DNA of 64,000 nucleotides from Pontederia crassipes (Eukaryota; Streptophyta; Magnoliopsida; Commelinales; Pontederiaceae): assembly GCA_030549335.1 (NCBI GenBank), contig CM060198.1, positions 45,349,353-45,413,352 on the forward strand, given 5' to 3'. Positions within the stretch are counted from its first letter, which is position 1, and each line of letters begins with the position of its first letter. Both the position numbers and the translations under genes were made by a program. Under the pieces are notes generated by a model, which was given only the letters and a program-made list of their open reading frames with translations, searched no databases and was not told where the DNA came from. Shown piece by piece: positions 1 to 13,368 of the stretch.

Positions 1-7
1 TTCAAAT

Positions 8-683
8 ATATTATGAGTCAATTTAACCATCTAGAAAAGTCTACTCCTAATCAAATTAGATTTACCTTTACTACATATTTAAAGATTTGGACTTTCAGTT
101 GATTTTTTTAATTTTTTGGTTAATTTAATCATAACAAAAATTATCATGTAATCATAAAAAGAAAATAAAATGTCAAAAACTCACACTTCTACATAAATCA
201 AATTTGTTTCTTCTAAATTTAATCTAATTTTATTTTCAGTTATCTTAATTTTTTTCTTGATTTAATCATACTAAGAATCCTACTCCTACTCAAATTAAAT
301 GTAGTTTTTAATATATTTCATTGCATTGGTTTTCCGGTTCCACAAATATTATGAGTCAATTTAATCATCTAGAAAATTCTACTCCTAATCAAATTAGATT
401 TACCTTTAGTGTATATTTAAAGATTTGAATTTTCAGTTGATGCCTAGTTTCTTTTGTTAATTTAATCATATCAAAAGAAATTATAATTTTAATAATTATC
501 AAAATTCAAACTTTAGAATGAATTCTAATTAAACACAAATAAAACCATTAAGAATCCTAATTAATCTACGTTTATTTATATTAAAACATCGTTATATAAG
601 TAATAATAAATAATAAATATTAGGATTTGATATTTTGGGATACGACATGATACACAAAATTAATAATTATATATATATATATA
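8..683. repeat. Two tandem AT-rich units of about 338 bp
   Basis: The word ATATTATGAGTCAATTTAA starts at 8 and returns at 346, each time followed by the same CTAGAAAA..CTACTCCTAATC context, giving a period near 338 bp. The same units occur at 9173 and 9507 with a period of 334 bp. They form a small satellite-like array at the front of each duplicated block. A (TA)n run follows at about 667-685, with no coding potential. Confidence 0.8.
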
Positions 684-1288
684 TAGTCAGTTTTTATATT
701 AGTATATGCTTTAGGCTTAGTTTAAAACAATTGTATATATTTGATTTCTTTCATGAAACCAGTTATTAAATTTTATTACTTTTAAAATAGGATACTTTTT
801 TTTCTATGTAGTTAGAATCACATGTGATCTTTTTGGATTAAGATGACTATTTAAATTGGGAATAAATTAGGATTATTAATAATTTAAATATTAAAATATA
901 ACATAATTGTGAGTCTACTCCAATATTTTAATCAATCCATTGATGGCATTGGCGATGATGATAAATAACTAGTTAATCTTTTCATTATCTAATTAATTAG
1001 ATTAGATAATTATTTTTTCCATGCAATATGATATATTTTTTCCATGCAATAGATTAGATTAGATTAGATAATTAATTAATTAATTAGATTAAACTCTCTC
1101 TCTCTCTCTCTATATATACATATAAGGATTACTAAGAGTTGTATTTTCTCTAAATTAATTAAAATTCTACATTATAACAATACTCAAATAATAAAAAATC
1201 TTGTGAAATTAAGAAATAAGGATTTTAACGAACTGAAATAATTTAAAAAATATAATTAGGAAACTAACAAAATTTATAAGGAAATAAG
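684..1288. other. AT-rich intergenic DNA, nothing recognised
   Basis: This is low-complexity AT-rich sequence with a short (CT)n run near 1095-1111 and repeats of TTAGATTAGATAA near 1000-1080. Part of it (about 1130-1260) aligns with 9908-10060 of copy B. I see no gene. Confidence 0.6.
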
Positions 1289-1480
1289 GATTTTTATTTA
1301 GACAAGCCAAGATTTCTTTATACATGTTCTTAAGTTTTCGATCCTTAGTCCTTTACTTTAATATATAATTTTTTTAAAAAAACTTTAAAATTATTCAAAT
1401 TTATCCGAGTTTGATTAGGAATAAAAAAATATTGGGTCATCCCTAAAACGTGATGCTTTTTCAGGTATTATAAAAGCCCA
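1289..1480 (+). promoter_or_regulatory. Relic promoter region of RPB9-A
   Basis: The segment is homologous to the DNA just upstream of RPB9-B (12610-12849). It keeps TATAAAA at 1469-1475 and the following AAGCCCA. The G-box core seen in copy B (CACGTG at 12818) reads AACGTG here (1447-1452), so it is lost. Homology breaks at 1481 and resumes at 3849, so this promoter now lies about 2.5 kb from the RPB9-A start codon instead of about 100 bp. Confidence 0.6.
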
Positions 1481-3848
1481 CCTCAAACAAAAAATAACAA
1501 AGTTAAAAAAAAAAAAACAAAGACAGGACGGCTGGCAAATAGAAATAAAATTCTTGCTGAATCAGAGGACGATTCCTATTATAAGGGAGAATCCTATCAT
1601 TAATGCCATAAAGACTAATATTGTTATAAATAATAATTAATATTCGTTTCTTTATAACCCCACGAACTCCTCCTTTTCCCTTCTCACGTAACTCTTGCAC
1701 ACTGTTTCTGGTGTCCCTGCACGACTGCCCTGCCCTAGGAGAGAGAAAGAAGGTAGTAAGTACCAGCGGAGGAACGGGAAGGCAGATCTGAGATCAGGAC
1801 GTGAACTTTCGGCAAAAGGTGGGTAGATGGAATCACTAGGATGAAATAAGTCTCGTAAAAAACTCATTTTTCTTATTTGTTTTTCGCTGATCAATAATAT
1901 ATCAGGTTAATTTCTGAGGATGAACCAGTTGTTTGTCTTCTTAATTATGTTTGATCTGTTTGCCCCTTATTTATGAGTTAATTAGATTTATCCTTTTATG
2001 CGTAATTTGTGATTTGAAGTCTGGAAACTCGAAATCCTTGCATGCGAATAGATCGCAGGCGTAGAAAGAGCAATGAATTATTTATTTACTTGTTGCCACA
2101 GTCGATTATTGTCGACTTATATAATATATATGCATTCTGTAGTGCACAGAGAATTATTTATTTACTTGTTTGACTCGTTGGTCCCATGCACCATGAATGA
2201 TGCGAACCGATTGATTGGTTGGATTAGAATTAAACTAAAATGATTTCTGTGACATGTTTTTAGTGGTATCTTAATGCATGGACAGTCTCTCTGAATATAT
2301 CTTAATATTTTATTAAATGGTTGTGTAACAATATGGCTGATTTTTTTTTTATGAAAGTGATTGATCTTTGTTGTTGTGGTGCTTTACCTCTAAAATTAAT
2401 TGTGTAATTATTTATACCTTCTAACAACTTGAGATTTAAGTATTAAGATGATTTGAATAATTTCACGTGATCAAAATACGGAGATAATCTACGTATCCCT
2501 TCGTCTATTAAAATACGTTTTAAACTCGGAGGATGTTACGAGCCTCCTAATTGTTTTCTTTGTCCATCTCATAGTTTTAATGTCACATCATCACATCATT
2601 GTCAAGTTACAATTATGTACATCATCACATCATCTCATAGTTTTAATGTCACATCATCACATCATCACATCATCACATCATATCATCACATCTTTTATTG
2701 TGCCTAATACTTTCTTTTACTGTAATTTTCAGTACCCTATCGGATCACTGTGTTGCCATACTTATATGAGTAGAACAAAGCTATGAACATGCGTTATCAT
2801 AATCCTAGTTCTGCAAAATTATGTTGCAGCTATTATTAATGCGTTACGAATCATATCGATCCTGTTATTAATTTGGGGCACCCTATCCCCCTAATGTGAC
2901 ATCAATGATTTAGCACTTAACGTCAACTTCTAAGTTAAATAATAAAACGTAAAGATCAAGGGGCATTTTGTTAAGTCGAATGCATTACTGTTACTGTTTA
3001 TCGATAAGGGCCCCTCTGAAGAGAGTGATGTACCCTTCTCTCGAAAAGAGGGTCAGTGGCTTGATCCACCATCGACCATTGGCATGAATGAGGCATTGCA
3101 CTGTGTACCCTATAGTTAAATGGATATCTCTTCCAATAATTATAAAGTATAAGAAGTTGAAAATCAATTAAAATTGATCAAAGCAAAGTCATGGATTCAC
3201 CAAACATTGAATGTTTGTCTCGATTGTTATTATTCGCATAATAAAGCAAAGTCACTAATTTATCGATCATCAAATATCTATCTCCATCGACATGATGTCT
3301 ATCATGAGGTAAAATCATTAATTTATCAAACACCATATGTTTGTTCTCACTAATTTTGTGTTAATTAAACTCATGATAATCAGGGATGTATCTGACAAAA
3401 TATTCAATTGATATGGTTGTTTTTCTTATGATAAATAGGTGTATGATATTAGATTTTATGCGAAAGGATATTGAAAACTTAAGCGTTATACATGTTAATT
3501 CTAATATGAATTTATATTTCATTGTTATTGTTTACCCACAAGCTTTCCAAAAGCTTCAAGAGATGGGAAAACACATGAACTTAGGGACCTAGCTATCTTT
3601 TTATGTTATCTTAGAACGCTGATGTAATAATTATGGAACTATTTCTTTGATGCTTTGTAATAACCCTTCGACTTTTGCATTTTATGATTACCTATCATTT
3701 TATTATCCTTTTAACTTCATTTCTTTTATTTTGCTGAAGTGTCTTGTTTATTGATCGAGTTAATCAAATACTTATCAAAATCTTGGTTTTTCATAGTGTC
3801 TTTAATTCGGTATTTACCACGTGGCGAGGATCGATTTGGGAGTGTACG
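1481..3848. other. 2.37 kb insertion in the 5' region of RPB9-A
   Basis: Copy B reads straight from TATAAAAGCCCA into TAAGATAACAAAACTAGG. Copy A has 2,368 bp between these two pieces, with at most CA shared at the junction. I found no terminal repeats, transposase or long open frame. There is a (TCACATCA)n-like stretch at about 2580-2695 and a G-box palindrome CCACGTGG near 3818, not far upstream of the gene, which could act as a substitute promoter element. The reverse event, a deletion in copy B, cannot be excluded. Confidence 0.6.
2580..2695. repeat. TCACATCA short tandem repeat
   Basis: Repeats of the words CATCACATCAT and TCATAGTTTTAATGTCACATCA run through this stretch. Reading frames through it give His/Ser-rich peptides that are artefacts of the repeat. 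Confidence 0.75.
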
Positions 3849-3946
3849 CATAAGATAACAAAACTAGGAAGAGCCGATACCAAAAAAGGTTTAAGACGTG
3901 ACCAAGAAGAGAAAGACGCCACTGCACCAAATTTGCAATCCACACC

Positions 3947-6487
3947 ATGAAGTTTTGCCGCGAGTGGTATGCACATAGCCACTCTCTCTCCCTCTCCCTC
4001 CTCATGTCGTTGGCATCCTTCTTCTACTTCATACATTTTTCTCTATCTATTATTTCATCCTAATGAGCATTAATCTTTCCTTCATTGGTTCTTTGTCCTC
4101 TCTGCAGCAATAACATCTTATGTCCCAAAGAAGACAAGGATCGAAAAGTTCTTTTGTTCGCCTGCCGCAATTGTGATCATGAGGTCAGCGACTCTTCTTT
4201 AATGCTTGTAATTTTGTTCCTTTTCTGAATCCAACGACTTGTTGATTTTTCAGGCATTAATCTTTAAAAAAACCCATCTTTTTCACTCAGAGAGAGAGAG
4301 AGCATTGTCTTTGAGAACTTTAACTGGCGAATTAAATGTCGTATTATTGCTTAATCAAAAGTTTGAGTTCATAAATGGATTAAGGATTATCACAATCAAT
4401 GTACTAAAGGCAGTACGAAGAGGATGCATCATTAGGAATTAAAATATGATGTTCTTGATACAGTCATGGATGAGTCATGGAAGTATACCCAAGGATTGGA
4501 GTTAGTTCAAGTATAAAATAAAATTAGGCAAATAAAATGGATCATAATTTTCTTAGTAATAAAGAATTCATATTGAATAGTCACCAGAGACTAATTGAAC
4601 ATAGATATCTATAGCTGAATCTTTTTTGTCATGATTTTTTATAGTTATTATTTCAATTTGTGACATACATTATGAAAAGAATAAAAACAATTTAGAGTCT
4701 ACCTCTTTAACGTCCATGAGTAGATAGATGAGTCGATGTGAATGTATGGGTTATTGAAAACTGTTGTTTAGCAAATACTATTCATATATGTAGATTCAAT
4801 GATGCTCACTACGTATCCAATGCAGGAGGTATCTAGCAGTAACTGTGTCTATAGAAATGAGGTGCAACATAATGCTGGTGAACGTACTCAAATTTTACAA
4901 GATGTTGCAGCTGATCCGACTCTTCCTCGCACAAAGACAGTGTCATGCCCTATATGCAGTCATCCAGAAGCAGTCTTCTTCCAAGTTCAATTCTTTCTTT
5001 GCTTTTCTCGTTGGAGAAGGAAAAAATCTTTTCTTTTGTCTATATTTTGCTAAAGATTTATTTTTCTTCTCTTTGAAAGTACAATATATCAATATATAGA
5101 TCTTTCTCATTGTGCATTTTGGAATAAATTTTTTTGTTGCATATCTAATAGCAAATGTCTCATGATCACTCAACTTTTAGTGCTTTTTTGGAAAAAATAT
5201 GTAGTCTTGTTGAGAATATTCTTGTTGGTACTTAGATTTTGTGAAACTTTGTTTAGGAACATCTTTAACCATACGTGCATTAAGATTGATTTCCTTAGTG
5301 TATCTCCATACTAAAATTTGCAAACTTAGAGACCAAATGGCCATAGCTAAATGTGTCAAAGCTTCATAGCTCACAATTCTAAGCTTTCTTCACTTACTAC
5401 TTTTCAAATGCATTGTGGAGAATGATTGTTGGTCATTGGTGTCATGAATTTTACTTCAACAAAAGAAGTGCAGTTGTTAATAATGTTTCTAATCGTTGAC
5501 GTGTTACATGATAATTGCCTAAAAACTCTTGGAATTTCCAAGGAGTTGTGTCTTCCTTTTGATAGACGATAATGCATCTAGTGAATGTAAAGAGATGACT
5601 ATCTAGAACTTGTTGTATGAAATACTTTCATGGAATTTATGTATTAAAAAAGTTCAGACCTGGGGCAATTTCTTTTGGCCACATCTTACTTATTCTAGAC
5701 ATTAATGACACACAAAAATATTAAAGTTGCTAATTTTAAACAGATACTTTTATGCAATAAAAATTAGCTTCTATAAATAATCTTGTTTTACACCATCCAG
5801 AGGGATGTAATTCCAAATGAGTTTAGGACCTGTGTGATTTCAATATGCCAACAAAGTAAGTACTACAAAATGAATAGAAATATCTGCATTCAAGGATGGA
5901 GTAAATATTGACAAGATACATTTGGTCATTGTTCTTAGCTATACAGTCGTGACTAGAAACTCTTGCCGACTCAGATATTTGTGATCGTTGATGTTTACCA
6001 GGATGCATTGAAGGGCCTCGTTTGATATGAGACCAACAATAGGAATAAGTCCATGTTCTTACTTCAAAGACAAACAAAAATATTTTGTAGCTTGTGTGAC
6101 CCACATATTATGATTAGTGAGAGCAATATGTTCGTGCAATGGGTGGAACAAATTTGTTCCACGAGGTTATCTTGGGTTAGGAAAAATTATTCTAAAATAA
6201 AAAGAATGTATCCGAATGACCCCTTAGGCATAAGGGAGTAAATAATAGAACATGTTTATCCGAATTTATAGATAGAAAATATTCTTAACAAATAACTTTC
6301 TTGACACAATTTTTTGTAAAGTGTTTAAATTCCATCAAACACTTAGCTAAACAGTTGATTAGCTGGGGTACTAATTGTTGCTTGTATTCGGTGATGTTGA
6401 CAGGCTACTGCGAGGAGAGAGGAAGGTATGACCTTGTTCTTTGTCTATTGCAACACTAATTGCGGCCACAGATGGAGAGAGAACTAG
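3947..6487 (+). CDS. RPB9: DNA-directed RNA polymerase subunit RPB9-like, copy A (4 exons)
   Basis: RPB9 is the small two-zinc-ribbon subunit of RNA polymerase II (and of Pol IV/V in plants), involved in start-site choice, elongation and fidelity. Exons by eye are 3947-3966, 4108-4183, 4826-4984 and 6404-6487, all with GT-AG introns and in frame, giving 112 residues. Ribbon 1 is intact: C4-C7 (CREC) and C26-C29 (CRNC). The middle carries the family-typical ERTQIL and ADPTLPRTK. Ribbon 2 begins with CPIC, but the later pair reads VYCNTNC, so the first cysteine expected there is tyrosine. The protein ends GHRWREN. Compared with copy B, 9 bp are missing at the start, so it begins MKFC rather than MSTMKFC. 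Its ancestral promoter is displaced by an insertion. The frame is open throughout, so it may be expressed, but the ribbon-2 change makes function uncertain. Confidence 0.88.
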
Positions 6488-8954
6488 ATGAGCGCACATG
6501 ATGCATATCAAAACTTTACTGGATGACAACAAGACAGTCTTACTTTTAGCATTGCACAAAACATGACCTTATTACCGCAAACATTCTCTTGAGACGTGCT
6601 AATATTGAAACTGAGTGCAATCTAAATTGTACTTTATTACAAGCTTATTTATCAAATCAGTTCAATGTGTTCTTCATCCTGTGCTTCCATTTTGGATTCA
6701 CATGACTGCATAGTTGTCGGATCATGATTATTTTGTGTTAAATTGGCGTGGTCCTTAGAATCATGCCCTCTTCAAATTTTTAGAAAATTTTTCCACATGT
6801 TCATCTTTATTTCATCACCTCAGTTAAGCTTTCTTTTTTTTTTTTGCCTCTCTAGTTTTATTCATTCCAATGAATTTGATAAATATTTTAATTCCCAAAT
6901 AAGTAATCAAATAATAAAGGAATCAATTAAAAGATAATTACTACTTTCATAATACATCATACTCTTATTAAAAAAAGTTGTCCTCCAATTTGAATAGAGC
7001 GAGGAGGCACAATTAGAGTAAATGTGGTGGAATTGAATGACTTTAATTTTCACAAGTATAAATTATATCATATATTTGATCCTTTTTTATTTTTTTTTTA
7101 ATTTATCTACTAATTGTCTGTTGTCAAATTAAAGCGGATAGTACGATTATGGGTGGATTTCAAAGTCAAACTTTGACTACTTATATATTTCTTTGATTTG
7201 ATAATCAAAATAAAGGAAAAAATAATATGTTAAACCTTCGTCGCATCCTTATTATCAAATATTTCGGAAGTCACATAACATGAGCGTAAAGAAAATAAAA
7301 ATTTCTAATTTTATTGATAGTTTTACAATGGAAGTTTGAAACTTAGATAACAAATAAATCAACTCGAGATTAAAAAAAACACCACGAGTCCTAACAACTT
7401 GCTCCTAAATTATCAAGGTTACGTGATGCCTCATATGTGCAATCATTTCTTCATGAGAGTTCATGACAAAGATTAAGGATGACATAAATAATCATTAACC
7501 AATTGGACTATAACGATTTAATTTAAAGAATATAATTTAGATAACAATTAATTAGCCAAGTTATGACGGTGGCTTGTACATTTCCATTAGCCACGTGCAA
7601 CATGCGATATTTCGGTGTAAGGTACATCTAATTAACACATTCAACTACTTAGATAAAATACATTGTTTTTTTAATTTCTCAAGAATAGCTATTTAAACTT
7701 TTCAAAATAGAAAACCACCCCACTTTGTCTTAAGAGCAATGCTATATCCTTCCAAATTAAAAAGATTAACCTACACACCAAAGTTCATGATAATAATTAT
7801 CAAATATATTTATAATTAATAGTTTTTCTCTTTTTTTTATCTCGTGAGTAAATCACATCTTCCATTATAATATTTTTTTATGAGTGGAATATCATGTGGA
7901 AAATTTTGGAATAGCACGATTGAACTTTTTATTTATTAGTTGACTTAAAAAAATATTTATTTCGTTGATGATATTACGAGGACCGGTGTATACATAAAAT
8001 GTGGTAATTTACCTTTGTTCAATGCTAACTTTTAACAACAATTAATTTTCTTCGTATTAGTTTATATATTTTATTTTTTGACATATTTTCGTTATTATAT
8101 TACATACTTAAATGTTGAAATCATAATTACTACAACAATATTATAACTATGAAATAAAAGATCACTTTGAGACTAAGTGAAAGAGAGCATGGTATATACT
8201 TTTGTTGATAAAGTATATTAAAAACTATATATAGTCACACGTATTATAAAAAATATTACAATGAAAGATGTAGTTTAGTAATGAGATAAAAGAAAGAGAG
8301 AAAAATTGTTAATTATTAATATATTCCATGGATGAAGCTCAAAATAAAATGTAAATAAAAATACAAAGATAAGAATTTTCTTAAATTATTATAAGTTTAG
8401 CATACACTTTAACAAATTATATGTTATGAAAATGATGCGACATTAAACATCTCTAATTTTTATCCCAAAGGAAAAAATATTATTTTGAAGTGAAATAACA
8501 GTAATACGAGTGGATTGATATTAATCGCGACATTTAATTTGCATGTCACAATATGGAAAGGGCAAAATGTCCAAATAAATTTTTTGAGAGTCGTATTATA
8601 GGGAGCTAAATTAAACTGGTCTAATCTTTTTTAGTTTTATACTCATAAATGTTATAGTCGAACAAATAATACTACTAATTATATTAGATTTATCTTTGAA
8701 TTTAACCATTTATTTTTATTAACTAGTAATATATTATATGTAGAAAAAAATAATATATATAATTTTTTTCAAAGATCCCAAAAAACTTATAGTAACAATT
8801 TTTATACAATTTCATTTATTTTTTATAGCAAAACATTTAACTTATTTTTTTCGAATTTAAACTTACCAAGATTCCTACCTCTTCTTAATTATTTATTTTT
8901 AAATTGAATCCCATTTAATTTGAACATATGTCATTGGGTTATCTTTTAGATTTA
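6488..8954. other. 3' flank of RPB9-A and AT-rich spacer
   Basis: Bases 6488-7160 align with the 3' flank of copy B and should include the transcript end. Bases 7160-8954 are AT-rich spacer between the duplicated blocks. I see no gene, RNA or transposon end there. Confidence 0.6.
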
Positions 8955-9830
8955 AATACATCAGAAAATGAAGAAATAAAAAAAAGACAATGTCACAACT
9001 CACACTTTCGTCTACTTAAATAAAAATTGTTTCTTCTAAATTTAATCTAATTATATTTTTAGTTATGTCTTAATTTATTTTCTTGATTTAATCATACTAA
9101 AAATCCTACTCCTACTTAACTTAACTTTACTTTTTTTTTGTATTTCATTTCATTTATTTTCCAGTTTCACATATATTATGAGTAAATTTAATCATCTAGA
9201 AAATTCTACTCCTAATCAAATTAGAATTACCTTTATACATATTTAAAGATTTGGACTTTCAGTTGATGTTCTAATTTATTGGTTAATTTAATCATACCGA
9301 AACTTATCATATAATCATAAAATAAAAGAAAATGTCAAAACTCACACTTCTACATAAATCAGAATTGTTTCTTTTAAATTTAATCTAATTTGACTTTCAG
9401 CTATCTTATTTTTTTTCTTGATTTAATCATACTAAGAATCCTACTCGTACTCAAATTAAATGTAGTTTTTAGTATATTTCATTTCATTTATTTTCCAGTT
9501 CCACATATATTATGAGTCAATTTAATCATCTAGAAAATTCTACTCCTAATAAAATCAGATTTATCTTTAGTGCATATCTTAAAGATTTGAATGTTCAGTT
9601 GATGCCTAATTTCTTTTGTTAATTTAATCATACCAAAAATTATTATATGACATTATAATTTTAAGAATTATCAAAATTCAAACTTAAAATGTCTAATCAA
9701 ACTCAAATAAAACCATTAAGAATCCCAATTAATCTACGTTTATTTATTATAAAACATTATTATATAAGTAATAATAAATATTAAATATTAGGATTTGGTT
9801 GTTTGGGATACGAGATGATCATAGTCAGTT
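8955..9830. repeat. Tandem AT-rich units of about 334 bp in copy B
   Basis: ATATTATGAG plus its CTAGAAAATTCTACTCCTAAT context occurs at 9173 and 9507. A partial unit precedes them, starting near the TGTCACAACTCACACTT word at about 8988. These are the counterparts of the units at 8-683. Confidence 0.75.
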
Positions 9831-12609
9831 TTTTATATTAGGATATGCTTTAGGATTAGTTTAAGACAATTTATATATTTAATTTCTTTCATGAAACCAG
9901 TTATTAAATATTATTACTGAGAGTTGGATTTTCTCTAAATTTTACTCAAAGTTCTAAATTATAAAAATACTCAAATAATAAAAAATATTGTTTTTAAAAA
10001 TCTTGTTAAATTAAGAAATAAGGATTTTAAAAATCTCAAATAATAAAAAAATAAGGTAACTAACAAAATTAATAAGAAAATAAGGAAACATTACATAAAT
10101 TAATTAATAAAAAATTTATCGTTTGAGGTTATAATAAAAGTTAAAGATTGTAAGCGTGGTTAAAAATGTTTTTTTAGAAAATCTTGATAAGTTAATATTA
10201 ACAAACTCAAATAAGACAAAAATTACAATGAGGAAACTAATAAAACTAATGAGGAAATAACGAAACGTTAGATAAATTAACTAATAAAGGCTAATTTATC
10301 GTTTGAGATTATAATAAAAGATTAAGAATTCTAATCAAACTCAAATAACAAAAAAACAATTAATTACAGAATTTATTGATAAGTTAGAAAATAAGTCTTA
10401 ATCTAACTAAATTACAATAATATTTATCATAATTTCGAAAATTAATAAATTAAAATTACTTAATTATAAACAATATGTCATTGACTTAAATATCTTAACC
10501 GTAATCAAACTCATATAGATTAAGATACGAAATTTGGTTTTATACTAATATTAAATATTAGGTTACAAATCGTTATATTATATATTTATATTTTGGATGC
10601 ATATTGGTTGTACAGCTTTTTTTTTGTTGTATATTACTTAAACTCTTTATATATACACTAGTTAGCTATATTATTTATATTATGACATGGTTAGTTATTA
10701 ATAGTTTGTTTAACTTTTACTTTTAATTAGTTTTAGGATATTAAATTTTTTAATTGATGATACATGTCGATGCCACTTGTCATCACCTCATGCATTTACC
10801 TCTCAATTGTCATCACCATAATAGATTTTAACGTTCTCCTTAGTTATATAATACTTTACATCAAATTTCAAAGTTAAGAAAATGGATGTAAGAATAAATA
10901 AATATTTTCTATACTTTGAACGTTTTTAATATGCATAATAGTTCTGAATTAACAAAATTTATGCAAATACACATTAACATAAGTTCTAGAAAGCTATAAA
11001 TAGTGATCTTGAAGTATACAACATGTTATCCGCATGGATTTATATAATAAAATGGTTGTTTAATCTTTATTTTCTTTTCATTTCTATCATTTCCAATCTC
11101 AGATAAATAAAAAATAATATAATATAAAAAATTATGAAAAGACAAAAATAACAAAAAATATTATTACCATTATTACTATCATAATTAATAATATTAATTT
11201 CATTATTATTCACATGAATATAATATTATTAGTTGTTATTTAAAATATGGCACATATATTTATTACCATATGTCTATGATCAAAATATCTAAAATATTTA
11301 TAACTAGATTTATTTAATTTATGATTTTTATGAATTTTTATTCAAGATTTTAGTCGAATTATATAAACTTTAACTTGACATTAGTCATAAATGATATTTT
11401 AGTAAAAATTATACATTATCTAATAATATTTTCTTATAAGTAAGCAATGTTATTCGAATTGTTTGAGACATTATTGTAAATAAAAAATAAGGTAATGCAC
11501 ATTGATGATAATTTAATAAGAAACAATTTTTAGGTTAAGTTGTAGATTGCTAGATAATCTCCTAAAATTTTTCAACCTTTCAAATTTTTGGATAACTTTT
11601 TTCATTTTTTATCTGATTATAATTGTACCATGAATAAAAGATATAAAATATACAAAAAATGTAGTTTGATATGAAGAATGTAAAAGGAAAAGAGGTAAAT
11701 TTTTTTATTTGAAGTATATTTCAATTTAATGTTTATTAGATAGCTAAAAGAAAATAAAAGTTAGCACAATATTATTATGGAAATTTTTCATAAATTTGGT
11801 AAAACAATATAACTGAAGAGAGTTAGAGAGTAAAACAATATAACCCTTTTATCTATCATGGAAACTTTATTTTTCAGTTACGAAAGTTTTAGTAACATAA
11901 TTTATGGTAGGGGCTAAGGCTCAATAAGGTAATCCAAAGCTTTCCAAATCACAGTTTTTTTAGATAAAAATATGACCTTTGGGAATTCTTTTATCCTTTA
12001 TTGGGTTATGTATTATGGAATGATCTCAATAATGATATTTAATGATCCATCACATAGACGGAGGTACAACGGGTATAGGATATGTGTTTTACATTGAATA
12101 TAAGATATTTTAATGGCATTTAACCATTCTTTAATTATTATAATGAAATAAAAGGATTATATTGATTAAGAAATTTGAAAAAGAAAGGAAAAGAGAATGG
12201 GCTATAAGTGACTTATTATTGCTAAAAGTTAGGATGAAAGGGATGTCAGTCAATGGATTTTGAATTAAAAAGATCACCTTATATTTTTCGAACAAATTTT
12301 TAATATTTCTTTCAGATGATTTTTTAGGGTCTTATTTGTATGTATATTTTATACCTATGATAAATGATTGATAATAATAATACATTGTTTATTTTATAAA
12401 TTGAAATCAACAACATATTATATATTTTAACAATAATATTTATGTTTCATATAAATTGTGTACATTTATATCACAAAACATTATTTCATTGAAAATTTTA
12501 TATATTCTGAACTATTCAAAATGTACTAATAATACATTATATATAATTTTCTTAGATGTAGGTTTCCATCATACTCCTTAGATGTTTATTTTATAAAAAA
12601 TTTAAAAAG
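9831..12609. other. AT-rich DNA, mostly specific to copy B
   Basis: After a short stretch shared with copy A (about 9908-10060), this is AT-rich sequence with no match in copy A. I see no open frame, terminal repeat or RNA gene. Confidence 0.55.
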
Positions 12610-12949
12610 CATCTATTTTTTTATTTAGGCAAGCCAAGATTTCTTTATATATGTTGGATCTGATGGATTCTTAAGTTTTCGATCTTTAGTCCTTTATTTA
12701 TGCACGTTTCTTCATAATGTTATTTTAATATACAAAATTTTTTTTTACGAAACTTTAAAATACTTCAAACTTATCCGAGTTTGATTAGGAATAAAAAATG
12801 TATTGGATCATGGCTAACACGTGATGCTTTTTCGATTGTTATAAAAGCCCATAAGATAACAAAACTAGGTAGGGATGATACCAAAAAAAGCTTTAAGACG
12901 CGACCAAGGAAGAGGAACTCGCCACCGTTCCAAATTTGCAATCCACACC
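12610..12949 (+). promoter_or_regulatory. Putative promoter and 5' UTR of RPB9-B
   Basis: A G-box core CACGTG lies at 12818-12823 and a TATA box (TATAAAA) at 12840-12846, about 105 bp before the first ATG at 12950. The same layout, with the G-box lost and an insertion after the TATA box, is seen upstream of copy A. Transcription start not determined. Confidence 0.55.
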
Positions 12950-13324
12950 ATGAGCACCATGAAGTTTTGCCGCAAATGGTATGCAAGCAGTCACTCACTC
13001 TCTCTCTCCCTCCCTCCCTCCCTCCTCATGTGCATCCTTTCTTCTACTTCAAGATTTTTCTTTATCTATTATTTCATCCTAATCACATTAATCTTTCCTT
13101 CCTTGGTTCTTTGTTCTCCGTGTAGCAATAACATCTTATATCCCAAAGAAGACAAGGATTGGAAAGTTCTTTTGTTCGGCTGCCGCAACCGTGATTATGA
13201 GGTCCGTGACTCTTCTCTATTGCTCGTAATTGTGTTCGTTTTCTAAATCCAACAACTTGTTGATTTTTCAAGAATTAATCTTTAAAGAAAAGCCCTTTTT
13301 TTCACCCACACAAACGTAGAGAGG

Positions 13325-13368
<44 letters not shown>

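Larger units (their letters stand above)
1..7160 (+). repeat. Segmental tandem duplication, copy A (with RPB9-A)
   Basis: This block matches 8955-16238 in order: AT-rich tandem units, the region around TATAAAA, all four RPB9 exons, their introns and about 670 bp of 3' flank. Homology ends close to 7155-7160, just after a stretch reading GGGTGGATTTCAAAG in both copies. The copies differ by large insertions: 1481-3848 is only here, and roughly 10.06-12.60 kb is only in copy B. The left boundary may lie outside the window. The matches were seen by eye, and identity was not computed. Confidence 0.85.
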
